The notes beneath the pieces are model-generated. The model was given only the letters and a program-made list of their open reading frames with translations. It made no database searches and was not told the DNA's origin. A stretch of DNA of 64,000 nt from Lutraria lutraria (Eukaryota; Mollusca; Bivalvia; Venerida; Mactridae): positions 10,221,689 to 10,285,688 of the forward strand of contig OZ026837.1 in the NCBI GenBank assembly GCA_964023205.1. The letters are read 5' to 3'. Of this stretch, positions 45,201 to 56,200 are shown one piece after another. Every line of letters begins with the position of its first letter. The first letter of the stretch is position 1. The translations under genes and the position numbers were made by a program.

Positions 45201-47848
45201 AGTGCACATCAAACATAATGTATAAATTTTGTGAAACATCTTGACAGTATTTTGATTAAAAGTTTTGTCTCGTCTGATGCAACTTGGAATTGTATTTTTT
45301 TAAACCTAGTATAAATCAATTGTGAGTGTAATATTATTAATGCATTATAATATTTTACATTGTTATTACGTTTCAGCACATGACCAACAAAGATCCACCA
45401 AACTATGTCAGTTCTTGTGCAAAACCTTCAAAACTTCCACCGAGACATTTCTGTGCTGTTTGTGGATATCCTTTAAGTTAAGTTGGTCAACCAGCAATAA
45501 CAAACATTAATATATACTCAGGGGCGTCCATGTTTCACAAACACATCTTGTTTTTATGAAGTTCACATTCAGTATGGAGACAATTATTCTTTAGATTAAG
45601 TGATATAAATGCATAACTCTGTCCCTGGTTTGAGCTTTGTTTTGCATTCTTGGTTTAAAATTTATTCAGTTCTAGGATATGATAAATTAACAAACCTGAA
45701 GTATAATTAAATGCGGATTAATGTCTGTGATTTTGATGGATGTAAATAATTTATGCATCATTGGAGGAAAGAATCATATCAATTATCCTGTTGCTCTTTT
45801 ATGATGTACAGTGTAACCTCTCCAAAGCAATAGTCTTTGGGAGTAGCAAAATTGTGTTGTTGTTGAAAGGTTGTTGCTCTAGAGAGGTTAAATTAATAAG
45901 TAAATAGTGCAGTGAGTCGAGTGGGTAAAAAAACAGGTAGGTTGTTGCTCAAGAGAGGGCTACTCAGGAGAGGTTATATTGTACATTATGTATCTGCAAA
46001 TATTGCATCTAGGTATCAGTGACTCAAACTGGATTGTCTTAAATGACTGACTTAATTGTGGTACTAACATTTATAATGGTATGAAAACTTTAAGTAAAGA
46101 ATTAGTTTTATGTTCCTTAACTAGATATTACGTATCTTTCTACATACACATGTAGACAATGTGGAGCTAGGTATTGCAGTGTAAGATGTTTGGGTACTCA
46201 CCAGGATACCAGGTATTATTGTTATAATATTAATATCTGTAGATACTGATCATTTATAAAAGTCTTCAGACTCCAGAAATGCTTCTGGAGTGTTCCTAGT
46301 TTCAACAAGATTGACTCAAAAGCCTGTTGGAAGATAAAGTGATGTTCTGTCTATGTTTGAGATGACTCATTGCATATATCGATACTTTTGGCTATTTGCC
46401 ACTTTAAAAATATTTTAAGAAATATTATATTATATATAATCATTATAATACACTTATGGACAAGGTCTTGCCCGGTAAATAAAATGCCATATCTTTTTTG
46501 TTATTAACCGTACATTGATAAGAAATGGTGCCTTGGAAAGAAGACGCTATGAGTCATTCATTGGTACTACTTGCTGAACCGGTTTCTATTAAGTAAGCTA
46601 AATTAAAGAGATGTGGTTTTACTGGTTTTAAAAGAATCACAGGAACCCAACCGTACAAGACTTTGGTTCTTAAGTATACATTGTACAGGGGTGTCAAAAT
46701 TCTGGATTAATCTGGAATTCCGGATTACCTGTCCTGAAAGTGCTGTTTTCTGAGCAAAATAGAAGTTATTTGATAAAAATATCACAAGAAATGGCGAAAT
46801 TACGGTCAATTTAATCTACTGTGAAGGATTTTCTTTGATACAAACTGAGTTAAATATGGAAACAATGTGCTTGATGGCCCCTCTTTTGACAAAAGTGGTT
46901 GACCGCATATAATTTTCAGGATTTTCAATTTGGCTCGATTGACACCCCTGAGTATATTATTATAATATCTCTCATATGATGGAAATAACTTACCTCTGAT
47001 GTTGTAATTAATAATAAACACTTCTGCTGACTTGAGCCAAGTTGAGGATCCTGAGTTGAATACCCATTGCATGCTCCCTCAAGTCAATTATCTTTTGGGA
47101 TATTGAAAGATAGGATAAAAGAAATTGTCATACTTAGATGGAAAAATCATTATTATAGATATTAGAGACAATGTTAAAGGATAAACCATGTATTATTCAA
47201 TGAGTACACCTAGGTAGAAGCACCGACCTTGTGTAAGCAAGCTGAACAGCTTCCTCACACGTGAATTGTGTCTTGTCCAGAGCAGGCTTCCTACTCGAAA
47301 TGTTTAGGGGCTAGTGATTACTTGTCCGAGACCACAGGGGCTAGTGATTACTTGTCCGAGACCACAGGGGCTAGTGATTACTTGTCCGAGACCACAGGGG
47401 CTAGTGATTACTTGTCCGAGACCACAGGGGCTAGTGATTACTTGTCCGAGACCACAGGGGCTAGTGATTAATAGTTTGAGACCATAACCACTCAACCACA
47501 GAGGTTCCTCATGTTATTAATAAGTCTGATGAATACAATCAAACATGTGAACACTATCCACAAATGGGGGTAGTTAATATGACAGGTTGTTGAGTTATAC
47601 ATAGTAGTTCTTTAGACAGAGGTTTATTTGGTCTTTCAAATGAATGCATGTTTGTTTAGAGACTGACTGTTGTACACTTGATGGTTTAATTTACAGGCCA
47701 CTGCTAGTTCAGTCCCTCTAACCTAAATTCTGTAATCACAAAATAAGTTCAATGAGTAAAACTTCAGTATGTATTATCTGATATTGTTTCTCTTATGCTA
47801 AAATATTATAACTGTGTGTGTTTCAGGTGCTTGAAGTGGACTGCATGA
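39232..47848 (+). CDS. ZNHIT1: ZNHIT1 orthologue, SRCAP/SWR1 complex subunit (complete)
   Basis: Six exons: 39232-39253, 39570-39740, 44461-44555, 45377-45465, 46132-46212 and 47827-47848; 480 nt, 159 residues (human protein about 154). The middle holds ALEQDNFQDDPHADL and KYRSDHLKYRFKKSFAALIE, the family's conserved blocks. The C-terminal zf-HIT domain has all eight zinc ligands: C122, C125, C133, C136, C141, C145, H149 and C154, ending RCLKWTA. The family protein is a subunit of the SRCAP/SWR1 remodeller that deposits H2A.Z in nuclei. Introns 1-3 and 5 are GT-AG; intron 4 is a U12-type AT-AC intron. Exon 1 encodes only seven residues, its ATG placed by homology to the short charged N-terminus of the family. 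Intron 2 (4.7 kb) holds a TIR-bounded insert and SINE heads; intron 5 holds a 30-bp tandem array. Confidence 0.95.
40365..40402. repeat. Perfect 38-bp palindrome
   Basis: CAAAGACCTATACATACAT is followed directly by its exact complement with no spacer. It lies inside the TIR insert in ZNHIT1 intron 2. Confidence 0.95.
40870..42560 (+). repeat. Diverged tandem duplication inside the intron-2 insert
   Basis: About 40905-41690 and 41765-42560 share ordered blocks: CTTACATGA-CCCAGTTT-GATCTTG, GACATAGTATAACTGATA versus GACACCATAAAACTGATA, GCGATACTGTTTATTA, AACTTTTCATT and TGTATAAATGTGTCTTTA. Copies are clearly diverged, so the duplication predates or has aged with the insert. Confidence 0.75.
42344..42379. 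repeat. Short palindrome
   Basis: CAAGGACTTATAT and ATATAAGTCCTTG arms around a CCATGTAT-like core. Confidence 0.85.
43051..43130 (+). mobile_element. tRNA-derived SINE head, copy 1
   Basis: A box TTAGCTCAGTTGGTAGAGC and B box AAGTTCAAGCCCC at tRNA spacing, with an anticodon-loop-like CATGCAA. The acceptor stem does not close, and the following TACATTATTTTCCTCCT is shared with the copy at 43838. It is therefore a SINE rather than a working tRNA gene. Confidence 0.65.
43838..43930 (+). mobile_element. tRNA-derived SINE head, copy 2
   Basis: Second copy of the same family, with TCAGTTGGTAGAGCATCTGA, a CTTCCAA anticodon-type loop, the consensus B box GGGGTTCGAGCCCCG, and TACATTACTTTCCTCCTAT after it. 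The D-arm side is disrupted (TTCATTCACTCAG), so a functional tRNA is unlikely. Confidence 0.65.
45466..46131 (+). other. U12-type (AT-AC) intron 4 of ZNHIT1
   Basis: The intron starts ATATCCTTT, the exact minor-spliceosome 5' consensus, and ends AC. The branch-site consensus TTCCTTAAC lies at 46113-46121, with the branch A 11 nt before the intron end. Splicing here joins TGTGG to GTATCTTTC and restores an uninterrupted zf-HIT domain of the family's length between C125 and C133. The best GT-AG alternative (GTTAAG donor, CTAG acceptor) would add five residues between those cysteines. Confidence 0.93.
45807..45983 (+). mobile_element. TIR element (MITE-like) in ZNHIT1 intron 4
   Basis: Fourth copy of the 28614 family: starts TACAGTGTAACCTCTCCAAA and ends CAGGAGAGGTTATATTGTA. 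It lies inside the U12-type intron without touching donor, branch site or acceptor. Confidence 0.8.
47307..47480 (+). repeat. 30-bp tandem array in ZNHIT1 intron 5
   Basis: Five near-perfect units of 30 bp containing GGGGCTAGTGATTACTTGTC plus CGAGACCACA, with a partial sixth. Because 30 is a multiple of three the array is open in several frames, which creates spurious repetitive ORFs on both strands. There is no evidence that it is translated. Confidence 0.95.
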
Positions 47849-48187
47849 TCCTGTTGTGTAGACAAGTTGACCATCCTTAGTAAGGTCCTAAGATTATGGT
47901 GTCAGTGATGGAAACACCTGAATGTTTGATAATGGACTATGGGACCATTGTTTGCTGTCTGTGATATAAAACTGTATCAGATACGGACTGTACAGTGTTG
48001 TTGTACTGTATGGATAGAAGATACTTGACTTACTGTCTGTTAAAGAATCTGTGTGGAATGGCTGCCTGAATTTGATGCTCCCTCTGCTAATCATTTGAAA
48101 CATAAAATGAAATAGGTTCAGTCCTTATTCAGAATGTTATATAATCTCAGATGTGCTGAATTATCACAGATGATTTTAAAAACTTGT

Positions 48188-48507
48188 TCAAACACTGTTG
48201 TAGAAGTCAATTAAGGTGTAATACTAAGTGTCAGATTACATCAAACACTGTTGTAGAAGTCAATTAAGGTGTAATACTAAGTGTCAGATTACATCAAACA
48301 CTGTTGTAGAAGTCAATTAAGGTTTAATACTAAGTGTCAGATTACATCAAACACTGTTGTAGAAGTCAATTAAGGTTTAATACTAAGTGTCAGATTACAT
48401 CAAACACTGTTGTAGAAGTCAATTAAGGTGTAATACTAAGTGTCAGATTACATCAAACACTGTTGTAGAAGTCAATTAAGGTTTAATACTAAGTGTCAGA
48501 TTACATG
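48188..48507 (+). repeat. 53-bp tandem array in the putative ZNHIT1 3' UTR
   Basis: Six units of 53 bp starting TCAAACACTGTTGTAGAAGT, near-identical with G/T variation in AAGGTGTAAT versus AAGGTTTAAT. It lies between the stop at 47848 and the poly(A) signal at 48934, so it is probably transcribed. Confidence 0.93.
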
Positions 48508-48933
48508 GAGGACACAACAAATTAAGAAAACAATTCTGCTATAAGATATACATATTTCTAGACAGGTTAATTATGAGCTATTGTTGTATATAATAATAAT
48601 ACTATGTATATACCAAATGCATTTACATGTATTGTTTGCAAATGTTATACTCTGGTATTAGTGTACATTAAAAACTTCTCTAAAATTGAGTGGTGCTAAA
48701 ATATATCAGCTGTTTGCTTGTTTGAGAAAGGTCATCATCGATTTTGCAGTGCATGTATTCAATTCTTATATTTTTTAGAATGAACAGTCTTCTTGTTACA
48801 GCTAATGGTCTTTCTACAGACTATTGTCTTAATGTACATCAATCTTTCTAGTAAATGAATGAATAAGTTAGCTCGTTCTTATACAGATATTTGTACATGT
48901 GCTGTGTCTCACTTTTATCCAATGAGATACCTA

Positions 48934-48939
48934 AATAAA
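48934..48939 (+). terminator. Candidate poly(A) signal of ZNHIT1
   Basis: AATAAA followed about 20 nt later by a T/GT-rich stretch (TATTTTGTCTGTTTTC). This gives a 3' UTR of about 1.1 kb that includes the 53-bp array. Confidence 0.55.
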
Positions 48940-49597
48940 ATATATCATTCATATATTTTGTCTGTTTTCTTTTTTCCTAAAATTAGTTAGTAGTTACTAA
49001 GTCATAAAAAATGTGTTTGTTTCTGGATACATGCTAATTAAGGTTTTATACTCATACTGTCAAAATGGAGCAGACAGATTCTGGTTTCCTTAATAATTTT
49101 TAAAGGTTTCAATGATAGAAAATGATTTGCTGTGAGATTTTTAATAAATGATGATATACCGTTGAGTTAGCATACTGTCCCTTTGAATTTGCACTGAAGT
49201 CTATAGGAGTAGCCAATTTTTCAAAATGTGTCGTAAATAATATTATATTGAAATTATCTAGGGTAACTGGCAAAGAAGTAATGATAAATTGGCAATACTG
49301 TTTTTATAATATTATAATTTTTGAGTAGCGTTGTGCAGAATACGTAAAATAGGATAGGTAGGCAGAGGATTTATTTTTACTTACTATTGACAGCGTGCAA
49401 AAAGGTAAAAAAGACAATAGATGTGCTGTTCCTCTGGTCTAGGGCTGTGGGAAAATTAAGTTATGTTCGGTAGCCAGATATAAACAATTATTTTATGCCT
49501 AATGGTAAGTTATGTCATAGTTTTAATTTTGGTGTCACTGGGTAACTTATATGATTTTTGAGACTAGTTTTCACACTTTGTGTATTCTTCTTTTTAT

Positions 49598-51475
49598 GCC
49601 CCCGAATCAATAGATCGGGGCATATTGTTTTTGGCCTCTCTGTTTGTCTGTCTGTTTGTAACAAACTTTTAACCTTGCCTATAAAATCATAATGCCTGCA
49701 CCTACATCCATCAAACTTCATAATTTTATGTAGGTTCCTCATGACAACCTCTACAGGACCTGTGCATTTTCAGGTCAGTAGGTCAAGGTCACAGTGTCAT
49801 TGTGTTTAAAAAAATTCTGACATTTCTTTTAGGATACTACTCCTACATTTTTCATAATCAATAAAGATGAAAAATCACCAAACACGAAACATGAAAACAA
49901 TTTATTATATCTACGTTTCGCCGCATTGGCTTCTTCAGGATAATAAATAAATAAATCATAACAACGGAAATGACGTCGCATCAACATACAATGTGGCGCG
50001 ACGTCGCCATAACATATTACGAACATGTAAAACATTATGAACATGTAAAAAATGAAAAGCATACAAAAAGAATTAATCACAAAGTGAATTAATCACAAAA
50101 TGAAAAATATCGGATCAATAAAGATTCAAAAGTTCCTATGAAGTATATATATAAAAATGATAAATAGGAACTAACGATACAAAGTATTGCTATAGTTTAC
50201 GTATTGTAAATAACTTTAGAATTTAAACCATCTGGTTGCAATGTCTGTAATTTATGGATCCAGTATTAGGTCTCCTTGCATAGTCGTTCCATATTGTTTT
50301 GTACTATGTTAATAGGCATGAATGAGAAATCGTTAATCGAGTGATTATTAGAATTAAAATGAATGGCAACATTAGAAGCATAATTTTCACAGGACGGATC
50401 ATAATTCTTAATGTCAAATCTGTGGCTATTCATTCGTTTAGATACTTGGCCAACATTCTGAATTTGACATTTTTTACATGAAATTACATAAATAACATCT
50501 TTAGTTGTACAATCTGTTGAACAATTTAACGAGTACGTCTTATTTGTATTGAAACTGGTAAAACTGCTATCTGAAATAATTTCTTTGCAATGAGAGCACC
50601 TTCTTCTTTTACAAGGCTGGGATGAATTCAAATTATTATTATCATTATTTTCTGTAGATCCAAATTTTGAGCGAACAAGAAAGTCGCGTAAATTTCTTGA
50701 ATGTTTATAACTTTTTTATTTTTATACATTTTTCATAGGAATTTGACGAAACTTTCGCAGACTTGTTGTTACCAAGAACCCCCACACATATATTCCGGGG
50801 TTTGTGATTCGATCATTTTTGATGGATTTATGGCCCTTTGTTTATTTTGTGTGATTGTAACAGCAGAATACTCTTGTTTTCTCAAGGGATTTTGATAAAA
50901 CATTCATGGAACTATTGTTATCGAGATACCCAATGCATGTTGTAAAGGTTTTATGATTTGATAAATTTTGACTGAGTTATGGCCCTTTGTTTATTTTGTG
51001 CTTATGTAATATATAGATTATTATGGTAAAAAAGAAAACAACTCAAATAAAGTTGCTACGCGTTTTGTTATGTACTTCCTCAGGCAACTAGTATAATTAT
51101 TGGAATGATGGTAAACATATGTGTGACGTCATAACATATGACATCACAACGTCAAAAAGAGAAATAGAGAAATACTCTTTTGTTTGCAACTACTTATGTA
51201 TTTCTCAAGGGATTCTTACCAAACTTTGATATAACTATTGTCACCAAGTTCACCAGCACATATTGTCAGGGTTTTGTGATTCGAATTTTTAGCAGATTTA
51301 CGTCCCTTTCTTTGCCTGTACCAAACTTTAACCTTGCCTATTAAATCAAAACGCTACCACCTGCAATCATCAAACTTCGTATCTTGGTTCATCATGACAA
51401 TCTCTACAGGACCTGTGCATTTTCAAAAAGGGCAACCGGAGGAGGCATGGTGTTTATAAAACACATCTTGCTATA
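49598..51475 (+). repeat. Composite dispersed repeat interrupted by a Penelope-like element
   Basis: It begins TATGCCCCCGAATCAATAGA and ends GGAGGCATGGTGTTTATAAA with CACATCTTG. It contains diverged internal units (GACAACCTCTACAGGACC near 49743 and GACAATCTCTACAGGACC near 51400; several TTTGTGATT and TATGGCCCTTTG blocks). The terminal CACATCTTG also occurs at 45540. A Penelope-like fragment is nested at about 49845-50702. A motif at 51041-51086 (minus: CCTGAGGAAGTACATAAC then AAAACGCG) may be another, older terminal fragment of that type. Confidence 0.65.
49845..50702 (-). mobile_element. Penelope-like element 3' portion (GIY-YIG endonuclease + terminal motif)
   Basis: The minus-strand frame runs from about 50702 to the stop near 50266. 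NLRDFLVRSKFG leads into PCKRRRCSHC, a Cys cluster, then DVIYVISCKKCQIQNVGQVS, the GIY-YIG region of Penelope-like retroelements (here VIY and NVG, so the second Tyr is lost), and a downstream MNSHRFDIKN helix. The reverse transcriptase is missing, so the copy is 5'-truncated. About 330 bp past the stop is CTGAAGA, a GCC/GGC stem and GAAAC (49939-49911), matching the conserved core of hammerhead ribozymes that some Penelope-like elements carry. Stem III is not obvious, so activity is unproven. Confidence 0.82.
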
Positions 51476-51731
51476 ATGTACTAAGTATGAAAACTGACCA
51501 TTGTGTGTGCCTGTATGGACAAGGAACTGCTGTCTATTCTTACCTTAGCTGCAGGACTAAATAAATTCATTCATCGGCACGTAATTATCAAAAGAAATCA
51601 TCTCAGTCGGGCAAGTTGAAATTGCTGAACTAGTTCAGTTGTAAGCTGTATGTCCAGCAAAACAAGCTAGTAGCCAACAAAAACTGCCAAAGTCAAATTG
51701 AAACTGCCGAGCTCAGCAAAAGTTATCACAA

Positions 51732-51771
51732 TCAAGGACTTATATACATGTATATATATAAAAGTCCTTGA
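51732..51771. repeat. Short palindrome
   Basis: TCAAGGACTT and AAGTCCTTGA arms around a TATATACATGTATATATATA core; same family as 42344-42379. Confidence 0.85.
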
Positions 51772-52044
51772 CCCAACGCAGCAAAACACAATGAAATAAG
51801 ACTCGATTCATTACTTCTAAATTCATAAAAGTGATGATTTATATCAGAATAAAAGAATGCAAACTGAGAAAATAACTATAATTCTGAAATTGTAAACAAT
51901 TTGAGAGGAAAAATACTATGAATTAAAGTTCTATCTGGGACCAGTATGTATACACGTAATTAAATATTGGCACCATGTCCAATATACACATGTACATGTT
52001 GTTTTATTCTAATTTATTGGTGACTATGTGCTACTACGGTAGCA

Positions 52045-52954
52045 AGACAGTTCGACCCCTAACTTTTTCAACCCCCACTTTTATCCTAAGCCTTATCGAC
52101 CCCTAACTATTTCGACCCCTACTTTGGGAGTATTTGTGACGGCATTTCGACCCCTACATATTTACCTTTATTTGGGTATTATTTTGAAGAATTGAGCTTG
52201 ATTTTGTTATTTTTGTACATTTGTTGTTTTTTTTCATCATGATTATACGATTATGAATATATCAGAGACGTATAATGTATTATACGTCTCTGAATATATA
52301 TATATATGCATAATTTTTTTTTTTAAATGTAATAATTAATGTTTTTATACATCAGTCTTCGATGAAAAAACAACACACACATCATTATCAAATTATTCAT
52401 TAATTTTCATTATAACATTAATATTTATGAAGCCTTTTTAGAATAAAAGTCATTATTATATGGTTCCTATCCTCGTCAACTTTTATTCACATAATTGGCA
52501 AATATTATTGTCAAATGTTTAATGAACAATCGTATGTACACAAGTAGACATATATATATATTCTTATAACAATGCTGATTAGCATTAAAACAGAATAGAA
52601 CATTTATAATTATTGTCATTCAATAAGTGCAATAAATAGCCTAAACATGTAGTCAGTATATGAAAAAAACGGTGTTATTTAATATGATAAACAAAAATGC
52701 ATCACTTACTCTAATATTTGATATATGAAATAAACAATAAAGTACAATTTTACCATCACTTAATTGGAGTACAAAAAACGTGTGAACGAGTTTTTAACAA
52801 CCATTCAATTATCTATTAATTTGTCATACCAAATACAATGTGTGAAATAGGGGTCGAAATGCCTTAGAAATTTAGGGGTCGAAATGCCATTAGGGGTCGA
52901 AAGTGTAGGGGTCAAATAATTTCGGGGTTGACAAGGTTAGGGGTCGAAAAGTCT
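52045..52954. mobile_element. 0.9-kb element with inverted arrays of TTCGACCCCTA
   Basis: The left end has four TCGACCCCTA motifs between 52051 and 52158. The right end (52848-52950) has five of the inverted form TAGGGGTCGAAA. Terminal AGACAGTTCGACCCCTAAC and the inverted AGACTTTTCGACCCCTAAC match well. The centre is AT-rich, non-coding, and contains a palindrome at 52262-52293. It resembles a non-autonomous DNA transposon with transposase-binding subterminal repeats. It ends 265 bp upstream of the CHEK2 start codon. Confidence 0.75.
52262..52293. repeat. Short palindrome inside the 52-kb element
   Basis: TCAGAGACGTATA and TATACGTCTCTGA arms with a 6-bp ATGTAT centre. Confidence 0.85.
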
Positions 52955-53218
52955 GACACTCACTACTACTGGTACAATTTACGATAACGTGTGAAGAAAC
53001 GACATAAATCGTCTTTGTGACTTGTGTCCATTTATCAAATATTTCTTGTAAATATTATACTTTCGGTTGGATGTTGCTCTATATTCGGAATATGTTGGAT
53101 ACATACCTTAAACAAGATTATTGCAACTTTGCATGCTGAAAAGAACTTTGTTTACACATTTAGAATTAATTTAATTTTAGCATTTGCATCGGAAATAACA
53201 CAGTCTTTGTTGTCAGTT

Positions 53219-56200
53219 ATGGAGGCATTGCCTACACAGGATGTCGCAGACGGTGATTACAGTGAAGAAGATGAAGCGTCTCAAGAAACGCCTGCCAGTT
53301 GGGGCAGACTTTTTCCCCTTGGCGAAAGCTTCATTGCCATGGGTAATAAGCCGATAAGACGGCAACCTTTTATGACAATTGAAGATAATGCTAGTTCGAT
53401 TTGTTATTTAGATTTCATTCCATTTACCCTTTCCTGTGCAGTACAATCTATCTTATGTCAAGCCATCCTGTCCCTGCCTCTCGTCCTGAAATAGTCGAAG
53501 GAGCTTTGACGATGATACGTTTGCATTGCAGTTCATCGTCAAAGCCACTTGTTCTTAAAAATCTAACAGGTAAACGACTCAATCTGAGTCGCGTTGGTTT
53601 TCCTATTTAAGCACAAATTTACGTAAAACTTGTGTACAATTCGATGAATGATAGTATAATCTATCAACATGACCAAAAATATACCTTCAACAGACGAAAG
53701 TTATCAAATACTTTGCCGATGATTCATACTACCCTTAGTTTCAAAATTTTCCTCGTAAATGCTTTGGATTAAGTCCGTAGCATTCCGGAAAGCATGTAAA
53801 TTGATCTGATTCAATAGACGCATGAACAAGCGTCTTAAGCTGTTGACTTTGTAAGAGGAGAATTCCATAACTAAAATGGTCAACAAGACGAAATAAAAAA
53901 GACCAATTTAGTTATGGGACCCAGAACTAGTCCTGAAAGAGCTATGGAAGTATGCCAAAGTTACTCCGGTCAGTTTAATCTGCTCTGAAGGAGACTTACG
54001 TTGTTGAAGGTCTTTTGTTTGGAAAATGGTCAGCCGTGTATGATTTTCAGGATATTTAAATTGAGTCTATTGACACCCCTGACAACAAATTGAACAATAG
54101 CAACTACTCGGGTATTTCTGTACCTGCGAAATACACCTAGTATCCCTTGTATGCCTATTTCTGCGGTGACCCTGTTACCGCCAATGCCCGGATAATAACA
54201 ATAACTCGGACATGCATGTCGCCTCCACTTCTGTTTCCGCCTGGCATTTGTCTGCAGGGAACCAGACTATTGTTTACATTGCCTGCCACGAAAACATTTT
54301 TCATTAATCATTAATGATTTATATCATTCCTACAGTCAAGTCAATTCATCGTTTATACTGCCATTTGCATTCAATTCAAATTAACACTGCTTTATAAATG
54401 AGTCACATTTTTATGCATTTGATCTATTAAAACACTGTTTTGATATTTCCGAAAATACTAGATGGTCCGCACATTGGTTGGAGTTTAGTACTGATGCAGG
54501 AATTTCTTGCGTTATTACGTATCTCGCATTTGATTGGTCGAGAGGCGGTAATAAGGTCATCAAGCAAAAAATCAGCATGGATGTCAGTATGTCAAGAACT
54601 GCGATCATTTGATGGATTATTTTATTGTTATTGTATGTTTTTCGACAAGAAGAAGAATTGCCTTGAGGGTTAAATGGTTGTATGATTGCAGACTTGTACT
54701 GTCATGCATTGTAACACTAGTAAAGAGTTAGGTAGGCGGTAAGACGGCCTGTATACATAAGTGTAGGATAACAAATTTTGGTCACTACTTTTTACAACAA
54801 GGTACTCGGTTTTCAAGAAATCCTCAAAATTACAGCCTTTCAAACGTGTTTATCATTCGCGATTGATGAAATTCCCACTGAAAAAGAAACAAGTTGTTTC
54901 CGTTGTTGGAATACTATGATGGAAAATAGCACGTGAAATACACAAACAAAATGGCAGGCTGTCTATTATATGAGAGGAACTTTTCTTTAGACAAACGCTG
55001 AGGAGTTCAGATTGCCCTGATAATTATGCAATTCCTCATTTCCTATCATTCACTCAGATCTCTAGCCTTACTTATTCAGCTTTTGGTTGGCTGAGTTCAT
55101 GAAATAATTCTGAAGGGCCATCCTCTCAGCCTTATAATGCACTAAGCTGTACATGGGAGATGGGAAGAAGATTTGACAGCCAAATTTCACAAATATCTTA
55201 TTCCCCTATATCCCCCCCCCCCCCATTGATAAGTGCATGACTTGCTTTAAAAATCTGCGGGGCGAGTGGCTCTGAAATTTTTTTCGAGGCCTATGTCTAG
55301 CTAGCATTTATTAAATGTTTATTTTAGTATCAGCTTTTATTACAGACTGCAGGGCCTTTTTTCCAAATATTGGGTAGGGGCCTTAGCCTTTCATATTGGG
55401 AAATTCAAGCTCGATATTTGGCCAAATTTTGAGGAGGTAAGAGTACTAAGACAACCGAGTTAGAATTTAGCATTGTATTTTGGGGAATTTCTTTTTGCAA
55501 TTGGGAAGTCACCAATTTCAGCCTCTGTTATAGAAGATAAAAAGGCCCTGGACTGTGATGTAGGTTGTCTTAACTTTAAAGACTTGTTAGTTTTCAGGAA
55601 AATAGAAGCACTTATCACATTATCTTGAAGGGTACAAATTTCGGACAACACAATTTTGTATTTTTACATTATGTGGTGGTAGTGTATCATATGTGATCTT
55701 CACATTGAATGATATGGTGTGTTTGATCCTTCATAATGTGATACATTTTATATGATGCCTGAAATCTCCATTTGTTTTTGAAGAGTCAGACTCAGAGCCT
55801 AATTGAACTAATTTCAAGAGTCAAAATAGTTGAAAATACTATTTTAAGAAAAAGGGCTCCTCAAATATTGATACTGTTGTTTACAGCAGAAATAGTTTTG
55901 CCTTCATGACTGACATCTAATCTGTTTATCATTATTATAATTTTAGATATGACTAAAGATGAATATTCATTTGGGCGTGGGGAAAACTGTGACATCCCAT
56001 TTAACAACAATGGATCAAAGAAGCACCAATGTTTTCAGGCTTACAGTAAAGTTCACTTCAAAATTATTCGAGTAAGTTTTGTATTGTATACCGATACTTC
56101 AGAATAGATATTGTAATTAAGTATGTAATGAGTATTGCTTAGTGCTTTGCTATTGTTATATAAAGTAACTAAGTAACTGACTGGCATAGTTTAGTGAAAA

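Noticed and set aside
45466..45480. Readthrough of ZNHIT1 exon 4 to a stop at 45480
   Set aside because: It would remove half of the zinc ligands; the U12-type junction restores the complete domain.
47268..47495. Repetitive proteins of ten-residue units on both strands
   Set aside because: They are produced by the 30-bp tandem array in ZNHIT1 intron 5; being open on both strands is a consequence of the period being divisible by three.
53024..53218. N-terminal hydrophobic extension of CHEK2
   Set aside because: The frame is open by chance and lacks an ATG in frame upstream of 53219; CHK2 has no membrane segment.
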